From Alteromonas sp. a30 (GTDB taxonomy: Bacteria > Pseudomonadota > Gammaproteobacteria > Enterobacterales > Alteromonadaceae): a stretch of 64,000 nucleotides of DNA. Each line of letters starts with the position of its first letter. The first letter of the stretch is position 1. The notes beneath the pieces were generated by a model. That model ran no database searches, was not told the DNA's origin, and saw nothing but the letters and a program-made list of their open reading frames with translations. The DNA lies in NCBI RefSeq assembly GCF_026788005.1, contig NZ_JABEPE010000016.1:1-64000 (forward strand), in the 5' to 3' direction. The position numbers and the translations under genes were made by a program. This document shows positions 56,267 through 64,000 of the stretch, piece by piece.

Positions 56267-57415
56267 TTAATCCCTTTTAGGTACACGGGACTTAATTTCA
56301 GCAACGACAGACTTCCTATTTCGATAGGTTTCTGCCGATTGCACCATGGCCGTGAAAATACGCTTGGCGTTTTCGGTTCTTTCCTGCGCCTTTTTCCCCA
56401 TCCCCTTATCCTGACCCGGCATACCCGGCAAATATGATTCGGGATGCCACTGAACACCCAAAACCGGTGCGCCATGCTTGGAACTCACACCTTCAACCGT
56501 TTCAGGGACACGTTTATCTCTTGATTTCGCTTTTGCGCTAATTTCTAAAGAATCGTTCGGGTTCAAAGGTTGGTTAGGCGCTTGACTCAAGCGCTCTCCA
56601 CTACTTTTCCCCGTGGTTTTAGCAACTGCCCAATGCGTAGAGTTCACATCATGTACTGTATGCGCTCTACGGTTGCCGCGATTCGAAGAAGAATCCTCTT
56701 TGCCTCTAGAGATACTGTCTAACAAAGTTCCTCGTCGTGTACCTACATCATGGCTCAACGACCAAGTTTCACTTCGATCTTCTGCCTTATGGAAGCTTCT
56801 TTCGTCTTCTGGCAGTGTTTCCACTTCTCCGCCATAAGCTTCGAGTAAACGCCAAGTACCCGCACAAACAGCCATGACCGGCATACCTAATGTCTTGGCT
56901 TTTTGAATCATCTGCTTTTCGTAAGCTGCACGGCTTTCATGCTCATCTACTTGGTAGGCTTTTCTTGGTAGATTGAGATCTCGGTCTAACTTATCTGACG
57001 GGTCTCTGGCGGTCTGTGTGTCGTTACGGTAAGGACCACCGGGAATATAGAGCATATCAATGTCCTTTAACGTATCAGCACCGAAAGTTCTATCGGGTGT
57101 CGATGGCCCACTTGCACCTTTGGGCAGTGTTTGTGGGTTAGGCGCTGTCACTCCTTTTACTTTTCCTATGTTCGCAATGGCTTCTCTGTCATGCTCCACA
57201 TGAACCTTGCCTCGACTATCATTTCGGAAACTTACACCAATGTTAACCGCGCGAGTTTGCGTAGCTTTTGGAGCAGGAGTTTTCAGCACATTGCTGACCA
57301 AACCTAACGCTTTTCGCGAGCGTAAATCATTAGCAGGCTGCGCTCTGCCAGTATTCTTAGGAGCGCTTTGTTGCAGTTTAGGGGAAGATGGTGAATCGCC
57401 TTTGTACCCTTTCAT
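56267..57415 (-). CDS. Class I glutamine amidotransferase-like (C26) hydrolase
   Basis: 382 residues. A low-complexity, Ser/Lys/Pro-rich N-terminus (~1-100) precedes a gamma-glutamyl-GABA hydrolase-type domain: PGGPYRNDT oxyanion loop, nucleophile Cys184 in MAVCAGTWRLLE, and His324/Glu326 in VQWHPES. A long polar insertion (~205-310) with SSSNRGNRRAH separates nucleophile and His. PuuD-type enzymes cut gamma-glutamyl bonds. The disordered ends and insertion are unlike the housekeeping enzyme, so it may be secreted or specialised; no signal peptide is seen. Confidence 0.75.
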   Translation of the reverse strand: MKGYKGDSPSSPKLQQSAPKNTGRAQPANDLRSRKALGLVSNVLKTPAPKATQTRAVNIGVSFRNDSRGKVHVEHDREAIANIGKVKGVTAPNPQTLPKGASGPSTPDRTFGADTLKDIDMLYIPGGPYRNDTQTARDPSDKLDRDLNLPRKAYQVDEHESRAAYEKQMIQKAKTLGMPVMAVCAGTWRLLEAYGGEVETLPEDERSFHKAEDRSETWSLSHDVGTRRGTLLDSISRGKEDSSSNRGNRRAHTVHDVNSTHWAVAKTTGKSSGERLSQAPNQPLNPNDSLEISAKAKSRDKRVPETVEGVSSKHGAPVLGVQWHPESYLPGMPGQDKGMGKKAQERTENAKRIFTAMVQSAETYRNRKSVVAEIKSRVPKRD

Positions 57416-57610
57416 ATTTTATCCCTTGGCTTCACTATACTCACTACGAACTTGCCTTAGTAAATACAACAAAAATTTTTTGACCAAATCGATTTATATC
57501 AACTTTTTTGTACAAAATACAAACACTATTTAATGTCATCTTGTACAGGTTTAAGTCGTATTGATAGCAGGAATGTGTCGGACTACGTACTACATACCTG
57601 TTCCAAACTA

Positions 57611-57720
57611 TCAGTCACCTGTGAGAGTTAGGAGCCACCCCTTAGCCACAGGGAAGCGGCTGTGGAGCTTACAGGGAGTATCCACGGCGAGTTTGCAATA
57701 AATATCTGTGAGGTGACTGA
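57611..57720 (+). repeat. Structured intergenic repeat, copy B
   Basis: 10-bp arms TCAGTCACCT (57611-57620) and AGGTGACTGA (57711-57720). Inner hairpin CCACAG (57646-57651) / CTGTGG (57660-57665) around GGAAGCGG. Compared with copy A at 37279, the loop is identical while the stem G-C pair has become A-T on both sides, and the outer arms are different. This pattern of compensating change implies selection on structure. It fills the gap before the response-regulator gene 3' end. Confidence 0.8.
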
Positions 57721-57737
57721 CAATTAAACATCGATAT

Positions 57738-58478
57738 TTAGGAGAAAAAGGTGAGGACATTCAGTAAAAACCGGTGCTCAACTTCATCAGTAACAATAGC
57801 TCGTAGTTCAAAAGAATGTTTACATTGATGCACCACTTGGCTGTGTATCTCGACGGTATCGGTTATTTGAGCCCCCGCATTTTTCAACATCGAAGTGGTA
57901 TCTTGAGCGAGCATATCCATATTAGCTTCATTACGACAGCTATCCACCAAAAATGCTTGATAACGTTGAACAAGATCATCGTATTCATTTGGGTGCATTT
58001 CTTTAAAATTCGAACTATTACTTGATGAAAATAAACTGCCTTCTTCTTCTGGAGGGGATGTGGGCGAAGCTTCCTTGTGACGTTGGTGACGCCCCACAGC
58101 GTACATCAATGTATTTGTCAGCAGATTGCCCGATGAAATATACGATTTCACAACATAATCTTCGGCACCATCATTAACCGCTTGTAAGCCAAATTCTTCG
58201 TTATCATTTCCGGTTAACACCACCACAGGAGAAGAAGGTGCTTTGGCAAGTACCTTATGCAATGAATTAAGGCCGGTACTATCTGGCAAGTTCAAATCAA
58301 CCAACAAAACGTCATAAGTATTTTCAGAGAGCTTATCTATTGCTTCTTCCAATGAACCTGCTTGAGTCAATTCAAACTTTTTGCCAATTAACCGCCGCAC
58401 CACAGCGGCATCAGCCAAATCATCTTCAACATGTAACACCGATAACGTCTTATTTGATAGCGCATTATGTTCCAACAT
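57738..58478 (-). CDS. Response regulator with C-terminal unknown domain
   Basis: 246 residues. Receiver domain (~10-130): acidic pair VEDD, phospho-Asp in LLVDLNLPDSTGL, Thr in VVLTGND, Lys in YVVKSY. A Ser/Glu-rich linker leads to a C-terminal helical domain (~165-246) with no recognised output (no DNA-binding motif). Overlaps the upstream giant fusion gene by 14 nt; SD AAGGAGTGG. Confidence 0.83.
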   Translation of the reverse strand: MLEHNALSNKTLSVLHVEDDLADAAVVRRLIGKKFELTQAGSLEEAIDKLSENTYDVLLVDLNLPDSTGLNSLHKVLAKAPSSPVVVLTGNDNEEFGLQAVNDGAEDYVVKSYISSGNLLTNTLMYAVGRHQRHKEASPTSPPEEEGSLFSSSNSSNFKEMHPNEYDDLVQRYQAFLVDSCRNEANMDMLAQDTTSMLKNAGAQITDTVEIHSQVVHQCKHSFELRAIVTDEVEHRFLLNVLTFFS

Positions 58479-61400
58479 TCTCCACTCCTTGCCTTACCGA
58501 CATCTTCAGAAAGTGCGAAAATGTATCTTCCGACATCGGACGCCCAAAGTAATACCCCTGTAAATATTGCACGCCTAGCTGACGTAACAGCTTTTTCTGC
58601 TCTAGTGTTTCTACGCCTTCTGCGACCACAGTCGCCCCAATTCCAATTGCCATTTCAATTGCCGCCTTTATAACGGCTCTATCGGTAGAGTTATTAACAA
58701 TTTCAGACACAAAAGAGCGGTCAATTTTGATGATGTCTATCGGGAATGTACGTAAATAACTCAATGCCGAATAGCCCGTGCCGAAATCATCCAACGCTAT
58801 TTTTGCGCCCCGTTCCCGTAACCATTCAATGTTACTAAACGCTCGGTTATTGTGACTTTTCAAGAAAATCGATTCAGTGACCTCAAAGGTTAGCCCCGTT
58901 AAATCCGCGTCATTGGGATCAATAACATCACCAAGGTGGCGACCTTTTGAATCCATTGTAATGATGTCTTTGATGTTATCCCGAGATAAATTACGAGCAC
59001 TGAGGTTAATCGACACGCGGAAATTGGCACCACACACCGTGCGAAAGTGCATCAAATCAATCGTGGCAAGAGAAGCCATACTTTTGGTAATAGCACTGAT
59101 CAAACCGCTATTTTCCGCGTGGGGAATGAAATCATTGGGTCCTAGAATCCCAAGGTCTTCATGTTCCCAACGTGCTAGCGCCTCACATCCTGCCACCTTA
59201 TCGGTTTCAGCATCAATAATTGGCTGGTAATACGGCACAATACAGTTGTGTTCGATAGCTTCACGAAGATCCACTTCTAGCTGCAATCGTTGACGTGCTT
59301 CCACATTCATATTCTTGCGATGGAAAGCAAAGCCACTCCTGCCGGTTTTTTTAACGTCATACATGGCGGCATCACAATTGGAGAGTAACTCTGATGAAGA
59401 AACGCCATCATCCGGGTACAACGCAATGCCCACCGAAGCGGAAATGAAGATTTGTTGACCATCAATAATAATGGGTTCCTCTAATGCTTTAATCAGATTA
59501 GTCGCCACCTTTTCTGGCGCTTGATCCCGATGGAAATTTGGCATCAACAGAACGAACTCATCACCACCAAACCGGCTAAATGTATCTGAATTACGAATGA
59601 GCCGACTGACTCTACTGGCGACTTCAATCAGTAATTTATCCCCGGCCTCATGACCCATTGAATCATTCACTTCTTTGAAATGATCAAGGTCAATGAACAT
59701 AACCGCTACGGACGCATCTTCTCGTCGAGCAAAGCGAACTTCTTGATTAAGCCTATCCAGCAGAAGCACTCTATTGGGGAGTCCAGTTAGCGGGTCGTAG
59801 TTTGCTTGACGCTGAATAGTGGTTTCAAATTCGTGACGCTCGGTAATATTACGCAGCATGATGATATAGGAAGCTTCACTGTATGAGCCCCCCAGTTCCA
59901 TTGTGCGCACTTCTGCCTCTAACACGACAAGGCCATCTTTACCTGCCGTAAGATGTAACTCACCATTCCAAAAACCATTTTCTTCTAAAGAATTGGAGAT
60001 CTCATCGTTGAAAGCATGGTGTGGTGGATGAAGAGGGAATATGTCTAATACCTTGCCAATAACCTGACTTTCTTCTACTTCCAACATTTCCATTAGCACG
60101 GGATTAACCGCAATGCATCGAGTTTGTGCATCCAATAACAACACCCCTTCATGAGTCGCATTAAATACACTCGCTTGAAGTTGCAGTTTTCTATAGGCTT
60201 TGCTTTGGCTGAATTCTTCACGGAACACCACCACCGCCTGAGAGTCAGGTTCATTCAAAAATTGGCAACTCGCCAGTAGCACTTCCACCACCTTACTCTT
60301 ACTACTTTTTGTCGTGTCTCGTTTGATGTTCTTGTGCTGGTTCGTGTCGGATTCCAATATCAAGGACAACGATTTGATTTCTTCATCGTTCAGGTATCGG
60401 TCCACAGAATGCCCAACCAAGTTGGATAATTTTTTATTGAACAGCTTTTCCATAGCCAGATTTGCAAACACAATGTTGCGTTTTTTGTCAATTATGACCA
60501 TTGCATCAAGTGTGGTCTGCAACATAGTGGATAACAAATTACTTAATGTGGCACCGGAATGCGGTACATCTTTGGCGATGTTGCTAGTGTTATCGTAAGT
60601 CAGTCCTGTGACATATTGAGTCACGCCATCTTGTTTGATGGGAAAAGACATCGTTTTCAAAACATGTGGTCGGCCGGTAACGGGGTGCACAATATTGATT
60701 TCTTGAACCCAACCTTCTTGCTTGTCCTCCGAATAACGCTTGAACAGCGCCGCAGAAGACTTCTCATCCATAACTTTTAATAAGTAACGAGGGTCACGTA
60801 ACGCAAGCTGGGGATCAAGGCCAAACACATTACGAAACCCCTTGCTGACGTAAGTAAACTTCCCAAAGTTTGGCTCTTGCACCCAAAAAACAATATGTGG
60901 GTTATCGATAAACAGGTTAAACAATTCATTGGTTTTTTTCAGAACCCGTTTTTGTCGCTCAATTTCGGTAATATCCACCAGACCAATGACAATACCATCT
61001 GTATCACCCTGTGCATTTTCATAAGGCTTGAGCTCAACGCGGTAATAATACTCATTTATTTCCCACTCAAATTGGCGCTGAGTTGAGTCTAAAAGCACAT
61101 TCTGCATTTCTTGCATCAATGTCGATACCGGAACACGAATGCGTAGTGAGGTAAAGTTTCGACCAATGTCGTGTTTGGTTAATCCCAAAACACGTACCGC
61201 TTGCGAGTTAAAAGTGCGAATCAGCATATCGCGATTCACCACCACCAGCCCCGTGCCTGACGCATCTTGAATGTTATTTAGATCGGCATTAACGCTAGTC
61301 AGTTCTTGCGTCTTCTCATGCAGCTCATCATTAACGGTACGCAGTTCCTCATTTGTAGCTTGTAACTCCTCATTTGACGTCGCCAACTCCTCATTAGACG

Positions 61401-63456
61401 CTTGCAGCTCTTCACTTGACGCCTGCATTTCTTCATTTAATGACTGCAATTCTTCATGCGTCGCTTCCAAGTCCTGCATCACAATATTTAAATGCTCTTT
61501 GGTGATATTGAGCTCGTCTTGTAATTGATTGATCTCTCCTTCTCTAGACGCATGTTCGTCCGTAGCTGGCACAATGCTAACAGCGTCTATCTCATTGGCT
61601 TCTACAGAGATACTCACTAAAAACAAGCGTTCATCTTTTTTGTTTATTGGTGTTACCTGCAATTTATAACGTGTATGACTATCCTCGGCGCAGACCACCG
61701 ACAAACAACATGGCTCTGATTCACTTACTTCTCCAACACGATGCAATAACATACGCAAACCGGAACGGAATTCTTCGCGTATCATTTTGGTGATATCTAA
61801 GTCGATACTGCCTTCACCTATCTGGAAGAACGATTGCGTATCACCAAACAGCTCTTGAACTTTGAAGTTAGCGTTGATCAACGCCGTTGGTGGCGCGTAA
61901 GTTTTTAGCAAGTTGTCGCGCAAAATTTGTCGATACGAAATACATTCGCTTTTTCCGTAGTGACCTGCATTTCTTAGCTTAGGCATTGTTAATGTTGTCC
62001 TATTCAACGTGCCTAAGTGCGATGTTTTCGCTATGTCGTTGCGCTTAAAGAGCCGATATTTCCCTTGTTTTTTAAACAGCTCACTATTGTTTATAGACTC
62101 CGACTCCCCGAGAAATAACAAACCACCGGGATTTAACACGTAATGGAACAAGCTAATCAATTGCTTTTGAAGGTCTCGTTTGAAATAAATCATCACATTG
62201 CGACATGACACCAAATCGAGCTTTAAAAAAGGTGGGCTATTGGTTAAATTTTGAGGTGAAAACATCACTCTATCCCTGATGTTTTTATTTACCCGAAACC
62301 CCTCTTTGCAACTGGTAAAGAAACGCGTTAATCGAGTTTCATCTATATCTTTGGCAATAGCGGTGGAGTACACGCCTTTTCGAGCAAAATCCAACGCCTT
62401 TTCGTCAATATCAGTGGCAAAAATGCGTGAGCGTTCTAAAGCATTAATAGGTTCCAATAACTCACATAAAATCATCGCTAGGCTATACGCTTCTTCACCG
62501 GTTGCACATCCGGGAACCCAAATGCGAATTTCAGCTTCCTTCGGCTTGCTTTCAATGCACGCTTGCAAACTGGTTTTCAGAGTTTCAAACGCCTCGGGAT
62601 CTCGGAAGAAGTTGGTTACAGAGATGAAAAAGCTCTGCGTTAATAGGCTTGCCTCGTCCTCGTTATTTTCCAAAAACGTGGCATATTGATTAAGCCCTTG
62701 CATCTGAGAAGCGCTGGCTCTGCGTTCAATCTGACGCTGAAGCGTGTCCACTTTATAGCGACTAAAATCCAAATTCCCTTTTTCCGAGACAATTGCCAAG
62801 ATTTTAGCAATCACATCGTCTTCATTTTCAGTGCTTTCTCTTTTGGCGTCGAGTTGATGGGAAGTTTGTAGTAGTGCCTCAATCGTGGCACCCACTTCGT
62901 GCGGCTGCATTTGATAGTCGGCACCACTCAGTGCGATTGCTGCCGCTGGCATAGAAGGATATTCTGCCGTTTCCGGCTCTTGAATGATGGTCAACCCTCC
63001 CGCAGCACGAATGGCCCTGCAACCCTGCGCACCATCGCTACCGCTGCCAGATAAAACAACGCCGCAACAGTTTTTCCCTTGGTGCGCGGCCATGCTCAAG
63101 AAAAGCTTATCGATAGACGGTTTCGGACCCACATCACAGTCGATAGGCTCCGGGTGAACATGTCCCTTGCTTACCGTAATATGAAAATTAGGAGGACAAA
63201 CATAGATCCGTCCCGTTTCAATCACCATAACTTCATTTACGTCATCAACCGGAAGTTTCGCTTCTTTTCTCAACAACTCCACAAGCAAACTGTTATGACT
63301 TGGGGACAAATGCTGGGCAACAATAAATGCGAGACCGCAATCCTGAGGAATATGCCGGACCAACTCCCGCAGTGGACTTAAACCGCCTGCACTAGCCCCA
63401 ATGCCGACAACTGGACAATACGTATTTTCGAGGTCAATTTGCGAGGTTTCGTTCAT
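58465..63456 (-). CDS. CheB-CheR-PAS-GGDEF-EAL fusion protein
   Basis: 1663 residues from MNETSQIDLE (AAGGAAGC upstream). Order: CheB-type methylesterase (GASAGGLSPLREL, VAQHLSPSH, LSGSGSDGAQG triad), CheR-type methyltransferase (WVPGCATGEEAYSLAMIL SAM site; ~230-500), a coiled coil with tandem EELQASNEEL-type repeats (~645-735), three to four PAS domains (~740-1210), and GGDEF with FSRFGGDEFVLL near 1295. EAL follows with GCEALARWEHE (~1420), DDFGTGYS and AEGVETLEQ. It links methyl-based adaptation to c-di-GMP turnover. No membrane segment. Co-transcribed with the response regulator; no che operon is nearby. Confidence 0.9.
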   Translation of the reverse strand: MNETSQIDLENTYCPVVGIGASAGGLSPLRELVRHIPQDCGLAFIVAQHLSPSHNSLLVELLRKEAKLPVDDVNEVMVIETGRIYVCPPNFHITVSKGHVHPEPIDCDVGPKPSIDKLFLSMAAHQGKNCCGVVLSGSGSDGAQGCRAIRAAGGLTIIQEPETAEYPSMPAAAIALSGADYQMQPHEVGATIEALLQTSHQLDAKRESTENEDDVIAKILAIVSEKGNLDFSRYKVDTLQRQIERRASASQMQGLNQYATFLENNEDEASLLTQSFFISVTNFFRDPEAFETLKTSLQACIESKPKEAEIRIWVPGCATGEEAYSLAMILCELLEPINALERSRIFATDIDEKALDFARKGVYSTAIAKDIDETRLTRFFTSCKEGFRVNKNIRDRVMFSPQNLTNSPPFLKLDLVSCRNVMIYFKRDLQKQLISLFHYVLNPGGLLFLGESESINNSELFKKQGKYRLFKRNDIAKTSHLGTLNRTTLTMPKLRNAGHYGKSECISYRQILRDNLLKTYAPPTALINANFKVQELFGDTQSFFQIGEGSIDLDITKMIREEFRSGLRMLLHRVGEVSESEPCCLSVVCAEDSHTRYKLQVTPINKKDERLFLVSISVEANEIDAVSIVPATDEHASREGEINQLQDELNITKEHLNIVMQDLEATHEELQSLNEEMQASSEELQASNEELATSNEELQATNEELRTVNDELHEKTQELTSVNADLNNIQDASGTGLVVVNRDMLIRTFNSQAVRVLGLTKHDIGRNFTSLRIRVPVSTLMQEMQNVLLDSTQRQFEWEINEYYYRVELKPYENAQGDTDGIVIGLVDITEIERQKRVLKKTNELFNLFIDNPHIVFWVQEPNFGKFTYVSKGFRNVFGLDPQLALRDPRYLLKVMDEKSSAALFKRYSEDKQEGWVQEINIVHPVTGRPHVLKTMSFPIKQDGVTQYVTGLTYDNTSNIAKDVPHSGATLSNLLSTMLQTTLDAMVIIDKKRNIVFANLAMEKLFNKKLSNLVGHSVDRYLNDEEIKSLSLILESDTNQHKNIKRDTTKSSKSKVVEVLLASCQFLNEPDSQAVVVFREEFSQSKAYRKLQLQASVFNATHEGVLLLDAQTRCIAVNPVLMEMLEVEESQVIGKVLDIFPLHPPHHAFNDEISNSLEENGFWNGELHLTAGKDGLVVLEAEVRTMELGGSYSEASYIIMLRNITERHEFETTIQRQANYDPLTGLPNRVLLLDRLNQEVRFARREDASVAVMFIDLDHFKEVNDSMGHEAGDKLLIEVASRVSRLIRNSDTFSRFGGDEFVLLMPNFHRDQAPEKVATNLIKALEEPIIIDGQQIFISASVGIALYPDDGVSSSELLSNCDAAMYDVKKTGRSGFAFHRKNMNVEARQRLQLEVDLREAIEHNCIVPYYQPIIDAETDKVAGCEALARWEHEDLGILGPNDFIPHAENSGLISAITKSMASLATIDLMHFRTVCGANFRVSINLSARNLSRDNIKDIITMDSKGRHLGDVIDPNDADLTGLTFEVTESIFLKSHNNRAFSNIEWLRERGAKIALDDFGTGYSALSYLRTFPIDIIKIDRSFVSEIVNNSTDRAVIKAAIEMAIGIGATVVAEGVETLEQKKLLRQLGVQYLQGYYFGRPMSEDTFSHFLKMSVRQGVENVGT

Positions 63457-63647
63457 AAGCTTCCTTGAAAGAGCACTAAAAGCCAACTATAGGTTATGAA
63501 CGTAAGCCGACTTTCCCCCCCATACATCGGTTACGTTGTTATTCGGTACGTGTAAATAAGCATTGTCAAAAAATGAGAAAAAACAAATTCTCCAACGACT
63601 TTATTATTTAAGTACGTTTTTTTTAACGAAATTTAAGTGGTGACGAG

Positions 63648-64000
63648 TTGAGATCGGAAAAAGTTGTAGCCGTTATTGGTGCACTTGGTGTTAGTTTTGC
63701 GCTTATGGTACTCATCAGCTACCCACTGAATTTAGAGATCCTGTACCGATTAACGCCCAACGGTCCGGCAACGCACCCTATTACAGCACTGTGTATTTTC
63801 TTGCTTGGTATAACATTAATTGGTGCTTACTATCGGAAGCAAAGAGTAATAATCATCACCTCTTCGCTTGTCATGACATTGTGTTTACTTCGAATGACCG
63901 ACTTAGGTTTCAACCAGCTTGATATTTTCATCATGACGTTGGTAGGAAAAAGTGAACATGTGGGACAAAAAGGCTCGTTAACTATATCAATGGGCACAAA
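63648..64000 (+). CDS. Membrane protein, 3' end beyond the window
   Basis: Partial, 117 codons from a TTG at 63648 (no better start found; GGTGA upstream) and still open at 64000. Hydrophobic helices at ~5-25 and 44-60 and again near 68-85 (VIIITSSLVMTLCLL). The segment NGPATHPITALCIFLLG is similar to N-terminal sensor membrane domains in front of kinase or GGDEF modules, but the output domain is outside the window. Confidence 0.6.
   Translation, partial: MRSEKVVAVIGALGVSFALMVLISYPLNLEILYRLTPNGPATHPITALCIFLLGITLIGAYYRKQRVIIITSSLVMTLCLLRMTDLGFNQLDIFIMTLVGKSEHVGQKGSLTISMGT

Overview
This is chromosomal DNA of a marine-type gammaproteobacterium, most likely an Alteromonadales/Alteromonadaceae member. 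That assignment rests on the priA-ftsN-hslVU order, a Crp close to that of E. coli, NhaD, an ExeM-type secreted nuclease, several GGDEF/EAL proteins and moderate GC. No database search was possible, so the genus is left open.

Layout. 1-2082: a 24-repeat type I-C-like CRISPR array (126-1643), read on the minus strand with its leader on the right. It is flanked by hairpin-rich intergenic repeats, and no cas gene is visible. 2083-17308: mostly core genes: malic enzyme, rpmE, priA-ftsN, hslVU (with a sigma32-like promoter), an RssA-like patatin, an SRPBCC protein, crp, a REC-GGDEF-EAL protein, a TauE-like permease, dgt, and a secreted HExxH metallopeptidase. 17309-20594: a small AT-rich accessory locus of unknown function. 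It holds a secreted Ser/Gly-rich peptide ending in a two-cysteine tail, a four-helix membrane protein, two tandem paralogous single-pass proteins and two HTH regulators. 20595-41196: core genes again: nhaD, hemN with an FNR box, exeM-like nuclease, moeB-like, yjdM, valS-holC-pepA, lptFG, kdsB, tRNA-Leu(CAA) and a ybiT-like ABC-F gene.

41238-54775 is the standout region: a lasso-peptide biosynthetic island. It starts beside a decayed 3' end of a flavohemoprotein (hmp) gene. It contains a 57-aa precursor whose predicted core is GGTNLRTTDDVVGDNYRAS, an asparagine-synthetase-like cyclase (C), a PqqD-like recognition protein (B1), a transglutaminase-like leader peptidase (B2) and an ABC exporter (D). 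The tailoring set is unusually large: two HPr-kinase-like kinases, a nucleotidyltransferase-like protein, two sulfotransferases, two aspartyl/asparaginyl beta-hydroxylase-like enzymes, one TPR-linked 2OG-Fe(II) oxygenase and a GT8 glycosyltransferase. The core begins with Gly, has Asp at position 9 and ends in Ser. This matches a 9-residue macrolactam ring and a C-terminal Ser that could be phosphorylated, as in paeninodin-type lasso peptides. The combination with sulfotransferases and hydroxylases suggests a heavily modified and possibly undescribed product.

54776-64000: signalling genes: an EAL protein, a class I glutamine-amidotransferase-like (C26) hydrolase with a disordered N-terminus, and a giant CheB-CheR-PAS-GGDEF-EAL fusion overlapping a response regulator. 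A membrane protein gene is cut by the right edge.
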